Assembly (NCBI RefSeq): GCF_009834915.1
Contig: NZ_WVHS01000001.1
Coordinates: forward strand, 1,240,001-1,304,000
Reading direction: 5' to 3'
DNA length: 64,000 nucleotides
From: Hufsiella ginkgonis
GTDB lineage: Bacteria > Bacteroidota > Bacteroidia > Sphingobacteriales > Sphingobacteriaceae
Below the pieces are notes generated by a model. It was not told the DNA's origin. It searched no databases and saw only the letters and a list, made by a program, of their open reading frames with translations. This document shows positions 26,269 to 35,914 of the stretch, one piece after another. Numbering within the stretch: position 1 is the stretch's first letter; each line of letters starts with the position of its first letter. The position numbers and the translations under genes were made by a program.

Positions 26269-26284
26269 CGTTCCACGTGGAACA
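26269..26284. other. parS-like site 1 (ParB binding)
   Basis: CGTTCCACGTGGAACA matches the parS palindrome TGTTnCACGTGnAACA at every specified position except the first base. It lies 8 bp after the ABC-F stop codon and 8 bp before site 2. Confidence 0.75.
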
Positions 26285-26292
26285 TAATAACG

Positions 26293-26308
26293 TGTTCCAC
26301 GTGGAACA
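26293..26308. other. parS site 2 (ParB binding), perfect palindrome at the mnmG start
   Basis: TGTTCCACGTGGAACA is a perfect 16-bp palindrome and a full match to the widely conserved ParB-binding consensus. Its last base is the A of the mnmG ATG. parS sites cluster near replication origins, so this pair is a strong position marker. Confidence 0.85.
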
Positions 26309-28185
26309 TGGATAGAAATACCATGTTTGACATATATGATGTAATTGTTGTGGGAGCCGGACATGCCGGTTGCGAAGCTGCTGCTGCTGCTGGGAACCTG
26401 GGTTCGAAAGTGTTATTGATAACCATGAATATGGGGACAATTGCACAAATGAGTTGTAATCCCGCTATGGGTGGTGTAGCGAAAGGGCAAATTATACGTG
26501 AGATCGATGCTATGGGCGGATATTCAGGTATTATTGCAGACAAAACGAGTCTCCAATTTCGCATGTTGAACCGATCAAAAGGCCCGGCTATGTGGAGTCC
26601 GAGAGCTCAAAATGATCGCATGCGGTTTGCTGAAGAATGGCGTCTCACATTGGAAAGTATTTCCAATGTTGATATGTGGCAGGATACCGTGATCTCCATC
26701 CTTACCGACGGCGACCGGGTGATCGGCGTTAAAACATCATTAGGTATAGAGATCAAGGCCAAAGCAGTAGTATTAACAAATGGAACATTTCTTAACGGTG
26801 TGATCCATATTGGTGAGAAAAAATTTGGGGGCGGACGTACCGCAGAAAAAGCTGCAACAGGTTTAACAGAACAGTTATTAACACTGGGTTTCGAAGCAGG
26901 GAGAATGAAAACGGGTACTCCCCCACGCGTAGATGGTCGTAGCCTCGATTATACTAAAATGGAAGAACAATGGGGAGATGAACAACGCGGACGTTTCTCT
27001 TATACCGATGTAGACCTTCCAAAAGAACAAAGGTGCTGTTGGATCACTTACACAAATACGGCAGTACATGAAACTTTAAAAGAAGGCTTCGAAAAATCAC
27101 CGATGTTTACCGGGAGAATAAAAGGACTTGGACCAAGATATTGCCCTTCTATCGAAGACAAAATAAACCGTTTTGCCGAACGCGACAGGCACCAGATCTT
27201 TGTAGAACCGGAAGGATGGAATACCGTTGAAATCTATGTGAATGGGTTCTCTACCTCTTTACCTGAAGATGTACAATACCGGGCGCTAACCAAAATTCCC
27301 GGCTTCGAAAAGGCCAGGATGTTTCGTCCCGGCTACGCTATCGAATATGACTTTTTCCCACCAACCCAACTGTACCTGACATTGGAAACTAAACTGGTAA
27401 AAAACCTTTTCTTCGCCGGGCAAATTAACGGAACCACCGGCTACGAAGAAGCTGCAAGCCAAGGCTTCCTTGCAGGTATTAATGCCCATCAAAAAGTAAA
27501 CGATCTCCATGAGCTCATTATGAAACGCTCAGAATCGTATATCGGCGTACTGGTGGATGACCTAGTAACTAAGGGCACGGAGGAACCTTACCGCATGTTT
27601 ACTTCACGTGCCGAACACCGGCTATTGCTAAGACAGGATAACGCAGACGTTCGACTCTCTCCAATCGGGCATGAATTAGGATTAATATCCGATGAGCGGC
27701 TGACTAAAGTTAAGGATAAAGTTCGCGGCTCAGCTGATATCGTAGCTTTTACTAAAGCACATTCCATAGATCCGGCATCTATTAACAGTTACCTGGAAAC
27801 CCTGGACACTTCAGCCCTGTCGCAAAACATCAAATTATTTCAACTCATTTCAAGACCCCAAGTAGGTTTAAACGAATTGAGCCAGGCATATCCCGCGCTC
27901 GCTGCACATCTTCAAAACTTTTCACCGGAAACAATTGAAGATGCCGAAATCGCTATTAAGTATGAAAGTTACTTTGAAAAAGAACACGAAATAGTAAGTA
28001 AGATGAAAAGGCTCGAAGACCGGGAAATAAAGCAGGAATTTAACTACCATTCGTTAGTATCCTTGTCGAAAGAAGCCCGGGAAAAATTGATGAAAATTAA
28101 ACCCAGGACTTTAGGGCAGGCGTCGAGAATTTCGGGAGTATCACCATCTGATATTTCCGTTTTAATGGTACATCTCACCCGGTAA
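26308..28185 (+). CDS. mnmG: tRNA uridine 5-carboxymethylaminomethyl modification enzyme, FAD subunit
   Basis: A 625-residue MnmG (GidA). The FAD-binding motif is [16 protein letters not shown] (about 14-29). Further blocks are [40 protein letters not shown] and [18 protein letters not shown]. With MnmE it installs the cmnm5 group on wobble uridine of several tRNAs. Start is ATG 26308 or the ATG at 26323 (MFDIYDV), which is closer to the usual family start. If 26323 is used, parS site 2 lies wholly upstream of the coding region. The gene is AT-richer than the window average. Confidence 0.95.
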   Translation: MDRNTMFDIYDVIVVGAGHAGCEAAAAAGNLGSKVLLITMNMGTIAQMSCNPAMGGVAKGQIIREIDAMGGYSGIIADKTSLQFRMLNRSKGPAMWSPRAQNDRMRFAEEWRLTLESISNVDMWQDTVISILTDGDRVIGVKTSLGIEIKAKAVVLTNGTFLNGVIHIGEKKFGGGRTAEKAATGLTEQLLTLGFEAGRMKTGTPPRVDGRSLDYTKMEEQWGDEQRGRFSYTDVDLPKEQRCCWITYTNTAVHETLKEGFEKSPMFTGRIKGLGPRYCPSIEDKINRFAERDRHQIFVEPEGWNTVEIYVNGFSTSLPEDVQYRALTKIPGFEKARMFRPGYAIEYDFFPPTQLYLTLETKLVKNLFFAGQINGTTGYEEAASQGFLAGINAHQKVNDLHELIMKRSESYIGVLVDDLVTKGTEEPYRMFTSRAEHRLLLRQDNADVRLSPIGHELGLISDERLTKVKDKVRGSADIVAFTKAHSIDPASINSYLETLDTSALSQNIKLFQLISRPQVGLNELSQAYPALAAHLQNFSPETIEDAEIAIKYESYFEKEHEIVSKMKRLEDREIKQEFNYHSLVSLSKEAREKLMKIKPRTLGQASRISGVSPSDISVLMVHLTR

Positions 28186-28279
28186 ATAATTAAATAATTG
28201 ACTATCAGATAGTTAGTTGTTTAATTTAATGAACGTAAATAAAGCCGCAAAACACATTATTTTAAAATAAGAATCATCT

Positions 28280-29953
28280 ATGTCATCCAAACTCAAAAGT
28301 TTGTTAAAACGCCTAAAAATGGCCAATTTTCAAAGAGACAACTTAGAGTTAAATTTATTTATCGCTTTTTTTTTAATAATATCATTTCTCGCGGCATGTG
28401 CAAGCATTCAACAACCCACAGGTGGTGCGAGAGACCGGACGCCGCCTAAAATTCTTAAGGAGTATCCCAAAAACCTGAGTCTCAATTTTAGCGCAAAAAA
28501 GATCGAGATAACTTTCGACGAATATTTCAAGCTCGCTAACGAATCAAAAGAAATCAGCATTTCGCCGGCACTCGACAAAAACCCCATTTTTAAAACTAAG
28601 GGAAAAACACTCGTCATAGATCTCCAGGACACGCTCGAAAGGAACACGACCTATACCATCAACTTTGGAAAAGCGATAGTAGACTATAACGAAGGAAATA
28701 TCCTAAAAAACTATAGCTACGTTTTTGCGACAGGGAATGTAATCGATTCACTTAGTATTTCAGGAACTGTTTATAATGCGGTTACCAAGAAACCCGAAAT
28801 GGAAACCACCGTTTTACTTATCCCGATTAAACAAGACACTATTTTTGGAAAGAGACCGGCGAACATATTTTCCATCACCGATTCTTCGGGAAATTTCTCA
28901 CTCAAAAATCTTCGCGGAAATACTTACAAGATCTACGCCCTTAAAGAGCAAGGTGGCGACCGCATTTACAATTCAACTAACGAGCTGATCGGTTTCCGAA
29001 AAGACTCCATCGTACTCAAAGAAAATATCACCGGTATTAAGCTCGAAGTATTTAAAGAGGATCCCGTTAACTTCCGGATGGATCGCAAAATGCAGCCCGA
29101 CGGCCACTACCTGTTCACCTTTAACTATCCGCTTAAAAAACCGTCCGTCACGCTCCTTAAACAACCTGAGCTCGACCGGACAAAATTTGCAGAATTCAAC
29201 AAGCCGGGGGATTCACTGAATCTCTGGCTACCTAAAATAACTTATGATACGCTCGACGTAGCTTTTTACGACCAGGGTAAAGGACTCGATACCATCACGC
29301 TTCGACGCAACGAAAAAGACAAATACAACTACACCGTTAATATTTCCGATAACGTAGAAAACGGCAAGATCAGGCAGCGACGCGATATCTATCTTACCCT
29401 ATCCGCTCCCATCTCCGCGGTAGACGATTCCAAAATTTCCGTGCTCGAAGATTCTATTCCACTTGCAAACGTGGAGTTTAATAAAGATACGTCTTCCATA
29501 CGCCGGTACAGCCTAAAATATAACTGGCGTAATAAAAAGAAGTACGTTCTTAAAATTGAAGAAAATGCCTTTACGAGTATTAACGGCGGAAAAAACAAAG
29601 CATATAAAAAAGATTTTATAATGGATCCCGACCTTAACTATGGTGATTTAATATTCAATACCAGGTTGCCGGATAGCATCTCCTCTTCATTTATCGTTCA
29701 ATTGATAAAGAATGAGAAAGATATCGTTCGAACGAGTATCGTTACCAAAAGCTCAAACATCACTTTTGCGGGCCTGGCGCCTGATAGCTACACTGTTCGT
29801 GTTATTTATGACACCAATAACAATGGCAAGTGGGATACGGGGAAAGTGAAAGAAAAGCTCCAGCCGGAAATGATCTGGAACTATGATAAGACCATGACGG
29901 TACTTGCTAACCGCGACCTGGAAGAACCGCTCACAATTCCTAAGACTCCATAA
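28280..29953 (+). CDS. Lipoprotein with N-terminal bacterial Ig-like domain
   Basis: A 557-residue protein. A basic N-terminus and hydrophobic stretch end in a lipobox (ISFLAAC, Cys40 from the ATG at 28280). An alternative ATG at 28319 would shorten the leader. After the Cys comes QQPTGGARDRTPPKIL and an Ig-like domain of the SbsA/Big_5 type (IEITFDEYFKL, TLVIDLQDTLERNTTYTINFG) over about residues 55-150. A carboxypeptidase-like beta-sandwich follows near 160-235. This is a common Bacteroidota surface lipoprotein architecture of unknown role. It converges on the carbonic anhydrase gene, overlapping it by 14 nt. Confidence 0.85.
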   Translation: MSSKLKSLLKRLKMANFQRDNLELNLFIAFFLIISFLAACASIQQPTGGARDRTPPKILKEYPKNLSLNFSAKKIEITFDEYFKLANESKEISISPALDKNPIFKTKGKTLVIDLQDTLERNTTYTINFGKAIVDYNEGNILKNYSYVFATGNVIDSLSISGTVYNAVTKKPEMETTVLLIPIKQDTIFGKRPANIFSITDSSGNFSLKNLRGNTYKIYALKEQGGDRIYNSTNELIGFRKDSIVLKENITGIKLEVFKEDPVNFRMDRKMQPDGHYLFTFNYPLKKPSVTLLKQPELDRTKFAEFNKPGDSLNLWLPKITYDTLDVAFYDQGKGLDTITLRRNEKDKYNYTVNISDNVENGKIRQRRDIYLTLSAPISAVDDSKISVLEDSIPLANVEFNKDTSSIRRYSLKYNWRNKKKYVLKIEENAFTSINGGKNKAYKKDFIMDPDLNYGDLIFNTRLPDSISSSFIVQLIKNEKDIVRTSIVTKSSNITFAGLAPDSYTVRVIYDTNNNGKWDTGKVKEKLQPEMIWNYDKTMTVLANRDLEEPLTIPKTP

Positions 29954-30455
29954 ACCACCCGGAATACATGATGTAATTATCCGGTAACCTGATCAGCAAC
30001 TTGCATTGTTCTTCGGTTAACGGCTTAATTTTTCGTGCCGGTGTACCTGCATAAAGATACCCTGATTCGCAGAGCGCATTCTCCAGCACTACTGCGCCTG
30101 CCGCTATAATACAAAAAGGTTCCACCACGGCATTATCCATCACGATAGCACCCATTCCTACCAACACGTTATCATGCAACGTACAGCCATGTACAATAGC
30201 GCTGTGACCGATCGATACGTTATTGCCTATCACCGTAGCTGCCGCCTGGTAGGTGCAATGGATCACCGCATTATCCTGGATATTGGTATGATCGCCAATC
30301 TTAATGTAATTTACATCCCCACGTACTACCGCGTTAAACCAAACCGAGCACTTTTCGCCCATCGTTACATCGCCAACAATTGTCGCATTTGGCGCAATAA
30401 AGCACTCGGTCCCGAAAACCGGGGATTTATCTTTTACAGGTAAAATAACAGCCAT
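29940..30455 (-). CDS. Gamma-class carbonic anhydrase family protein
   Basis: A 171-residue left-handed beta-helix protein with hexapeptide repeats. The three zinc histidines of the gamma class are present: His66 (NAVIHC), His84 and His89 (IGHSAIVHG). The ATG at 30455 (MAVILPV) is preferred over a TTG four codons upstream. Many relatives (YrdA/PaaY type) hydrate CO2 weakly or not at all, so activity is likely but unproven. The 3' end overlaps the convergent lipoprotein gene by 14 nt. Confidence 0.92.
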   Translation of the reverse strand: MAVILPVKDKSPVFGTECFIAPNATIVGDVTMGEKCSVWFNAVVRGDVNYIKIGDHTNIQDNAVIHCTYQAAATVIGNNVSIGHSAIVHGCTLHDNVLVGMGAIVMDNAVVEPFCIIAAGAVVLENALCESGYLYAGTPARKIKPLTEEQCKLLIRLPDNYIMYSGWFMES

Positions 30456-30522
30456 GTGGTACTTCAAAAATCAATTACATATTATTACCTTAGTCGCCGC
30501 AGAACAATTTTACCTGTAACCT

Positions 30523-30595
30523 GCAGCAATAGCTCAGCTGGTAGAGCATTAGTTTCCCAAACTAAAGGCCGCGGGTTCGAATCCCGTTTGCTGCT
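30523..30595 (+). tRNA. tRNA-Gly (CCC)
   Basis: A 73-nt cloverleaf. The acceptor stem GCAGCAA/TTGCTGC has 7 pairs. D-arm GCTC...GAGC, anticodon stem TTAGT/ACTAA with loop TTCCCAA (anticodon CCC at 30556-30558), T-arm GCGGG-TTCGAAT-CCCGT. The discriminator base is T, as expected for Gly. CCA is not encoded. Confidence 0.95.
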
Positions 30596-30615
30596 CACTG
30601 TCCGGCTTAATTAGC

Positions 30616-30658
30616 AAAACTGCCAGGTCTGTCCCTCCGGGTATGACCTGGCAGTTTT
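30616..30658. terminator. Bidirectional terminator between tRNA-Gly and nadA
   Basis: A perfect 14-bp inverted repeat (AAAACTGCCAGGTC, 30616-30629, with its complement at 30645-30658) has a 15-nt loop. A/T runs lie on both sides, so it can stop both the tRNA transcript and the convergent nadA transcript. Confidence 0.85.
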
Positions 30659-30664
30659 ATTATA

Positions 30665-31657
30665 TTACAAGCCCAGCCTGGCCGATATCTCCAGCATCCT
30701 TTCAATCGGTACCCGTGCACGTTCTATAATATCCATTGGCACAGTAACTTCCGGCAATTCATTCTTCATACACAGGTAAAGCTTCTCGAGCGTATTCCGC
30801 TTCATATGCGGGCAATCATTACAAGCACATAAATTGTTCGGCGGCGCCGGGATAAACACCTTACCGGGATTAGCCTTCTCCATCTGGTGAAGTATACCGC
30901 TTTCTGTAGCTACGATGAACTCCTTTGCCGGGTGATCCATCGTGTACTTCAGCAAGCCGGTGGTGGAGCCGATATAATCCGCCATCTTTAATATCACTTC
31001 CTCGCATTCGGGATGAGCGATAAATTTCGCCTCCGGATGCCGTTCCTTCAGCTTTACGATCCTTTGCTGCGAGAATATTTCATGCACCATACACGCGCCG
31101 TTCCACAATACCAGGTCGCGCCCGGTTTTCCGGGCAACATAAGCGCCCAGGTTGCGATCGGGACCAAAAATGATCTTCTGCTCCTTCGGAAGGCTTTCTA
31201 CAATTTGTACCGCATTCGAGGAAGTACAAACGATATCGCTCAAAGCCTTCAGCTCTGCGGTACAATTTACGTAGGTGATAACGAGATGATCCGGGTAGTT
31301 CTCTTTAAACTTTGCAAAGAGGTGCGGCGGGCAGCTGTCTGACAATGAACACCCGGCCTTAACATCAGGCAACAGCACCTTTTTGTAAGGTGAGAGTATC
31401 TTGGCGGTTTCGGCCATGAAATGAACGCCGGCGAAAACGATAATGTCTGCATCAGTTTTCGCCGCTTCCTGCGAAAGCCCGAGACTATCGCCAATGTAAT
31501 CGGCAATATCCTGTATATCAGGCTCTTGATAATAGTGCGCAAGAACAACGGCATTCTTTTCCCTTTTTAATTTCTCAATCTCATCAAACAGATCCAGGCT
31601 TGGATCGATGGGTTCCTCAACAAAACCCTTGATATTTATTTCTGCTAAAGTATCCAT
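30665..31657 (-). CDS. nadA: Quinolinate synthase
   Basis: A 330-residue NadA that condenses iminoaspartate with dihydroxyacetone phosphate to quinolinate using a [4Fe-4S] cluster. Family blocks are [46 protein letters not shown] and the C-terminal [14 protein letters not shown] chose the ATG at 31657 (MDTLAEIN); the frame upstream begins with a TTG. It is divergent from nadB across the AT-rich 412-bp gap, so both steps of NAD ring synthesis flank that gap. Confidence 0.96.
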   Translation of the reverse strand: MDTLAEINIKGFVEEPIDPSLDLFDEIEKLKREKNAVVLAHYYQEPDIQDIADYIGDSLGLSQEAAKTDADIIVFAGVHFMAETAKILSPYKKVLLPDVKAGCSLSDSCPPHLFAKFKENYPDHLVITYVNCTAELKALSDIVCTSSNAVQIVESLPKEQKIIFGPDRNLGAYVARKTGRDLVLWNGACMVHEIFSQQRIVKLKERHPEAKFIAHPECEEVILKMADYIGSTTGLLKYTMDHPAKEFIVATESGILHQMEKANPGKVFIPAPPNNLCACNDCPHMKRNTLEKLYLCMKNELPEVTVPMDIIERARVPIERMLEISARLGL

Positions 31658-32069
31658 TTCCCAACGATTCAATAATTACAATATCTTTTAAAATATCCTT
31701 TATTAAGAGTTATTAGCGTGTTAGTAATGTGAAGAAAGTGACTGTTTAAGTTTTGGTTTTTTTGTTTTGAGGAATTTATCCACAGGAAATTAACATTTTC
31801 GTTAGGTTATCGCATTGATTACCAATTCTTTTTTATTTGCAACAAAAAACTATAAAACTTATATGTGCAATGAATGTTCGGGTGTAAAACGTTAATATCT
31901 TTGTTTTTCGTGCTCAAAACTAATGTATAAAACGTGGTAAAAAGGGAGAAAAACGGTACTTATACACATCTTGACATTTTATTAAACTTCTATCAATACA
32001 AAATTAACATCTTTATACCGGTTATTAACAGTGGCGCGGTAAGCTGAATGTTATATTATATATTTTTCC
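31658..32069. other. AT-rich non-coding gap with DnaA boxes (candidate replication origin)
   Basis: These 412 bp between divergent nadA and nadB contain no gene. They are markedly AT-rich and hold two perfect DnaA boxes, TTATCCACA (31776-31784) and TTATACACA (31960-31968). A one-mismatch box, TTATTAACA, is at 32022-32030. Long A/T runs lie in between and could act as the unwinding element. parS lies 5.5 kb away. Absence of dnaA and the lack of a clear gene-orientation switch argue for caution; promoters for both nad genes must also lie here. Confidence 0.45.
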
Positions 32070-33656
32070 ATGGAGCATGTTGATTTCTTAGTTGTAGGTT
32101 CGGGAATAGCCGGACTTAATTTTGCCCTTAAGGCAGCAAAACATGGTAAGGTACTGATAGTTACAAAAGCAAATGCCGATGAATCTAACACCAAGTACGC
32201 GCAGGGGGGCGTAGCTGTCGTTGTGGATAAAGAAGATTCTTTCGACAAACACATCGAAGATACCCTGGTGGCGGGCGATGGTTTATGTGATAAACACGTA
32301 GTAAGCATCGTTGTGGAAGAGGGCCCGGCCCGCATCCAGGAGATCATCGACTACGGTACCAATTTCGACATGACCAACCAGGGGCTTTTCGACCTGGCAA
32401 AAGAAGGCGGTCACTCAGAACACAGAGTGCTTCATTATAAAGACATTACAGGTTTCGAGATAGAGCGTGCCTTGCTGGAACAGATCAACAGCGATCCTAA
32501 TATCTCCATTCTCACCCACTATTTTGCCATAGAGCTGATCACGCAGCACCATTTAGGAAAATTTGTGGATAAAAGTTCCGGGGACATTACCTGTTATGGT
32601 ATTTATGCCCTTAATACACGGAATAACTCTGTGGAAAAGATACTGTCGCGGGTAACCGTCATGGCTACCGGGGGCGCCGGGCATATTTATTCGAACACCA
32701 CCAATCCCATTATAGCCACGGGCGACGGGATCGCAATGGTTTACCGCGCTAAGGGAAAAGTGCGCAATATGGAATTTATCCAGTTTCATCCTACCGCACT
32801 TTATAACCCGGGCGAATACCCTTCTTTCCTGATATCCGAAGCGGTAAGAGGTTTTGGCGGCGTGTTAAAAAGACGCAACGGCGATGAATTTATGCATTTA
32901 TATGATGAACGGCTTTCCCTTGCCCCCAGGGATATCGTTGCACGTGCCATAGATTCGGAAATGAAAATTTCCGGCGATGATTTCGTTTACCTTGACATCC
33001 GGCACCGTTCGAAGAAAGATATCCTTTCTCATTTTCCTAATATTTATGCAAAATGCCTCAGCATCGGGATTGATATGACCCGCGATATGATCCCCGTTAC
33101 GCCAGCCGCTCATTATATGTGCGGAGGCATTATGGTGGATGAGCATGGAAGATCGTCTATCAGGAGAATGTACGCTTGTGGAGAATGTTCTTCCACCGGC
33201 TTGCATGGAGCAAACAGGCTCGCTTCCAATTCCTTACTGGAAGCTACCGTTTTTGCACACCGCATTTTCGAAGATGCCGTTATGGCATTTAAAGATTATG
33301 AGATCCCGTCTGATATACCCGAATGGGATGAAACAGATACCCAACTGCTGAATGAAGATATCCTGGTTACCCATAACCTGCGCGAAACACAAAAGATCAT
33401 GAGCGACTATGTGGGTATTGTACGGTCAGATTTCAGGCTCGAACGCGCCATGCGGCGATTGGGTCTTTTATATGATGAAACTGAATCCTTTTATAAAAAG
33501 ACCAAGTTATCTGTAAAGCTTTGCGAACTGCGGAATGTGATCCAGACAGCTTACATTGTAATAAAATCCGCGATGTTAAGAAAAGAAAGCAGGGGATTGC
33601 ATTTTACCACCGATTATCCTGATCACCGGGAGGACCCGAAGGATACGATATTTTAA
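32070..33656 (+). CDS. nadB: L-aspartate oxidase
   Basis: A 528-residue flavoprotein of the succinate dehydrogenase/fumarate reductase type. FAD motif VVGSGIAGLNFALKAA near the N-terminus. Further blocks are YAQGGVAVV, GGHSEHRVLHYKDITG, QFHPTALY and the active-site region HYMCGGIMVDEHGRSS, followed by YACGECSSTGLHGANRLASNS. It oxidises aspartate to iminoaspartate for NadA. ATG at 32070. Confidence 0.96.
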   Translation: MEHVDFLVVGSGIAGLNFALKAAKHGKVLIVTKANADESNTKYAQGGVAVVVDKEDSFDKHIEDTLVAGDGLCDKHVVSIVVEEGPARIQEIIDYGTNFDMTNQGLFDLAKEGGHSEHRVLHYKDITGFEIERALLEQINSDPNISILTHYFAIELITQHHLGKFVDKSSGDITCYGIYALNTRNNSVEKILSRVTVMATGGAGHIYSNTTNPIIATGDGIAMVYRAKGKVRNMEFIQFHPTALYNPGEYPSFLISEAVRGFGGVLKRRNGDEFMHLYDERLSLAPRDIVARAIDSEMKISGDDFVYLDIRHRSKKDILSHFPNIYAKCLSIGIDMTRDMIPVTPAAHYMCGGIMVDEHGRSSIRRMYACGECSSTGLHGANRLASNSLLEATVFAHRIFEDAVMAFKDYEIPSDIPEWDETDTQLLNEDILVTHNLRETQKIMSDYVGIVRSDFRLERAMRRLGLLYDETESFYKKTKLSVKLCELRNVIQTAYIVIKSAMLRKESRGLHFTTDYPDHREDPKDTIF

Positions 33657-33701
33657 AAAAACGGATCCTGATCGTTTTTCTAAATTGTTAATAACTCTTT
33701 A

Positions 33702-34928
33702 ATGGCCAGGTTTCAATTCTATAAAAGCTACAGCAGTATTATCTGGTTATTAACAGGCATTGCAGCGGGAAGTATTGTAGGCTTGTTATTTGGAAAAAAA
33801 ATTGAGGTGATAAAACCCCTGGGCGATATCTTCCTCAACTTGCTTTTTACAGCCGTTATCCCTTTGGTTTTCTTTGCGGTAGCGTCGGCCATTGCCAATC
33901 TCGACAGGTCAAATAAGATCAGCCGGGTAATGGGGATCATGACACTGGTTTTCCTGGGCACCGTGTTAATATCTGCATTCCTTACCATTGTTGCAACGTG
34001 GGTATTTCCCATCCACCAAACTATTCCCAACACCGGGTTACCCGGAGAAATCCACACCGTGGATAACTTTGGAGACCAGCTTACTACCTTGTTAACAACC
34101 AGCGAGTTTTTCAACCTGCTGTCGAGGAAAAGCATGCTTTCTTTACTTATATTTTCCACATTAACGGGTTTCGCCTGTTTGCATGCGGGAGAAGGCGGAG
34201 CTTCATTCCGGCAGTTCCTGGTATCTGGCAACGAAGTAATGAAAAGCCTGGTGGTTATTATCATGAAACTGGGCCCACTGGGTTTAGGATCTTACTTTGC
34301 GTACCAAACCGGGGTGTTTGGTCCTGAGCTTTTTGGAACCTATGCCAGGTCGATGGCGTTGTACTACGGTTTTGGGATCTTTTATTTTTTCGTGTTCTTC
34401 AGTTTATACGCTTTTATTGCCGGGGGTGTGGACGGAATAAAAAAATACTGGCGAAATAACATCGTCCCGTCCGCCACCGCGGTAGGAACATGCAGCAGCA
34501 TAGCCACTGTTCCGGCTAACCTCGAAGCATCGAAAAATATGGGAGTGCCACCGTACATCGCCAACATCACCGTCCCCTTGGGCGCCACGCTGCATAAAGA
34601 CGGATCGAGCATCAGTTCCATCGTAAAAATGGCTGTCGTTTTCGGCATGTTTGGCAAGGATTTTACAGGAGCCGACACGATCCTCATCGCCCTCGGGATT
34701 ACCGTTCTGGTGAGTATTGTAGAGGGAGGCATTCCTAACGGCGGTTATATCGGCGAACTTCTCATGATCTCTGTTTACGGCTTTCCGCCGGAAGCATTGC
34801 CGCCGGCTATGATCATCGGTACACTGGTAGATCCGTTGGCGACTTTACTGAATTCAACCGGCGATACGGTGGCCGCAATGATGATCACCCGGTTTTCGGA
34901 AAAACGCGTATTACCACCCGGTGACTGA
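33702..34928 (+). CDS. Dicarboxylate/amino acid:cation symporter (SDF family)
   Basis: A 408-residue protein with eight or so membrane helices and two re-entrant loops, typical of the GltP/DctA family. Landmarks are LLFTAVIPLVFFAVASAIANL in the third helix, the Ser-rich loop around CSSIATVPANLEASK, PLGATLHKDGSS, and the second loop with DPLATLLNSTGDTVAA. It probably imports glutamate, aspartate or C4-dicarboxylates with Na+ or H+. The exact substrate cannot be read. It follows nadB after 45 nt. Confidence 0.92.
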   Translation: MARFQFYKSYSSIIWLLTGIAAGSIVGLLFGKKIEVIKPLGDIFLNLLFTAVIPLVFFAVASAIANLDRSNKISRVMGIMTLVFLGTVLISAFLTIVATWVFPIHQTIPNTGLPGEIHTVDNFGDQLTTLLTTSEFFNLLSRKSMLSLLIFSTLTGFACLHAGEGGASFRQFLVSGNEVMKSLVVIIMKLGPLGLGSYFAYQTGVFGPELFGTYARSMALYYGFGIFYFFVFFSLYAFIAGGVDGIKKYWRNNIVPSATAVGTCSSIATVPANLEASKNMGVPPYIANITVPLGATLHKDGSSISSIVKMAVVFGMFGKDFTGADTILIALGITVLVSIVEGGIPNGGYIGELLMISVYGFPPEALPPAMIIGTLVDPLATLLNSTGDTVAAMMITRFSEKRVLPPGD

Positions 34929-34940
34929 CCGACGAATAAA

Positions 34941-35201
34941 ATGAAATATAGGCTTACTCCGTTTTTCGTGCTTTTTATCCTACTCTTCCTGTACGGCGTT
35001 AGGTTTTTTGTGCTGCAAACTGACGTTAAAGGCTTTGGCAAACTTTTCGGGGCGATTTACATCACCTTAGCCATGGTGCTCTTTATTTCCGACAGGTTAA
35101 TGGCAACGAAAAAAATGGAGTATAAAAAGTTAATCTTATCCCAGTTCGTCTTATTGGCGATTATGGCCGTGATCACCTTTTTTGTGTTTAAAAACTCATG
35201 A
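34941..35201 (+). CDS. Small three-helix membrane protein
   Basis: An 86-residue protein with three hydrophobic segments (about 6-24, 34-51, 64-82) and short Lys-rich loops. No family recognised. Its stop overlaps the start of the next gene (ATGA), which in turn overlaps the L,D-transpeptidase gene, so the three are very likely translated together. Confidence 0.75.
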   Translation: MKYRLTPFFVLFILLFLYGVRFFVLQTDVKGFGKLFGAIYITLAMVLFISDRLMATKKMEYKKLILSQFVLLAIMAVITFFVFKNS

Positions 35202-35914
35202 AGATCTCCGGGTTAATCGGCGTTGTTTGTATGATCGTTAGCGGCGGAATGACTACGATTGCGCAGCCGCCGCATTGCGGCAAGATGGTCAGCATAAAAA
35301 AGTTTTATCTTTTTTATGACGAAAATCCTTACAAAAGTGATGCTTCGCTAAAAGACATATCCCCTGCTTTTTCGGAGGTAGATTCTTTCGCTAACGACCG
35401 GCTGGTACAAAAAAAGGAGGTCAGGTCTAATTCAAACGACCGCAAAATAACCTACTTCTACAACAAAAAAGGGCTCTTGGTAAAAGAGATGAGCAACTGG
35501 CCGCATGATATGCGATGGGATTCTATTGTATACCAGTATGATGCACAAAACCGGATGACCCGCCGTTATGTATACGCAGAAGATATGCCGATGGAAAATA
35601 AATATGCGTACAACGGCGGTACCCGGTACGAAAGCGTGTACGTTGGACCGGGTAAACCGCTGGTGTATACCAGGATAAAAGATCCAAAGAATGCTGATAC
35701 TACGATAGATACATTCACAGATACCAATGGCAAACCTGGAAAGATCATTCGCATCACCGACAAATACGGAAATGAAGTCTATTTCTCCAGTTCCGCCTCA
35801 ACGCTGGTTTACCAGAATGTGTACGATGCCTGCGGAAATCTTATTATAAAAAGAACCGTGGATAACGGGAAAGTACTGTTTGTAGAAACCTGGGAAATTA
35901 AGTACGAACCATGA
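35198..35914 (+). CDS. Exported protein of unknown function with YD-repeat-like strands
   Basis: A 238-residue protein with a signal peptide (about 1-22, ending TTIAQ). The body has recurring Tyr/Asp beta strands such as ITYFYNKKGLLVKE, IVYQYDAQNRMTR and NVYDACGNLIIKR. These recall the YD (RHS-type) repeats found in many Bacteroidota exported proteins. No catalytic motif is visible. Coupled to both neighbours by 4-nt ATGA overlaps. Confidence 0.75.
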   Translation: MKISGLIGVVCMIVSGGMTTIAQPPHCGKMVSIKKFYLFYDENPYKSDASLKDISPAFSEVDSFANDRLVQKKEVRSNSNDRKITYFYNKKGLLVKEMSNWPHDMRWDSIVYQYDAQNRMTRRYVYAEDMPMENKYAYNGGTRYESVYVGPGKPLVYTRIKDPKNADTTIDTFTDTNGKPGKIIRITDKYGNEVYFSSSASTLVYQNVYDACGNLIIKRTVDNGKVLFVETWEIKYEP

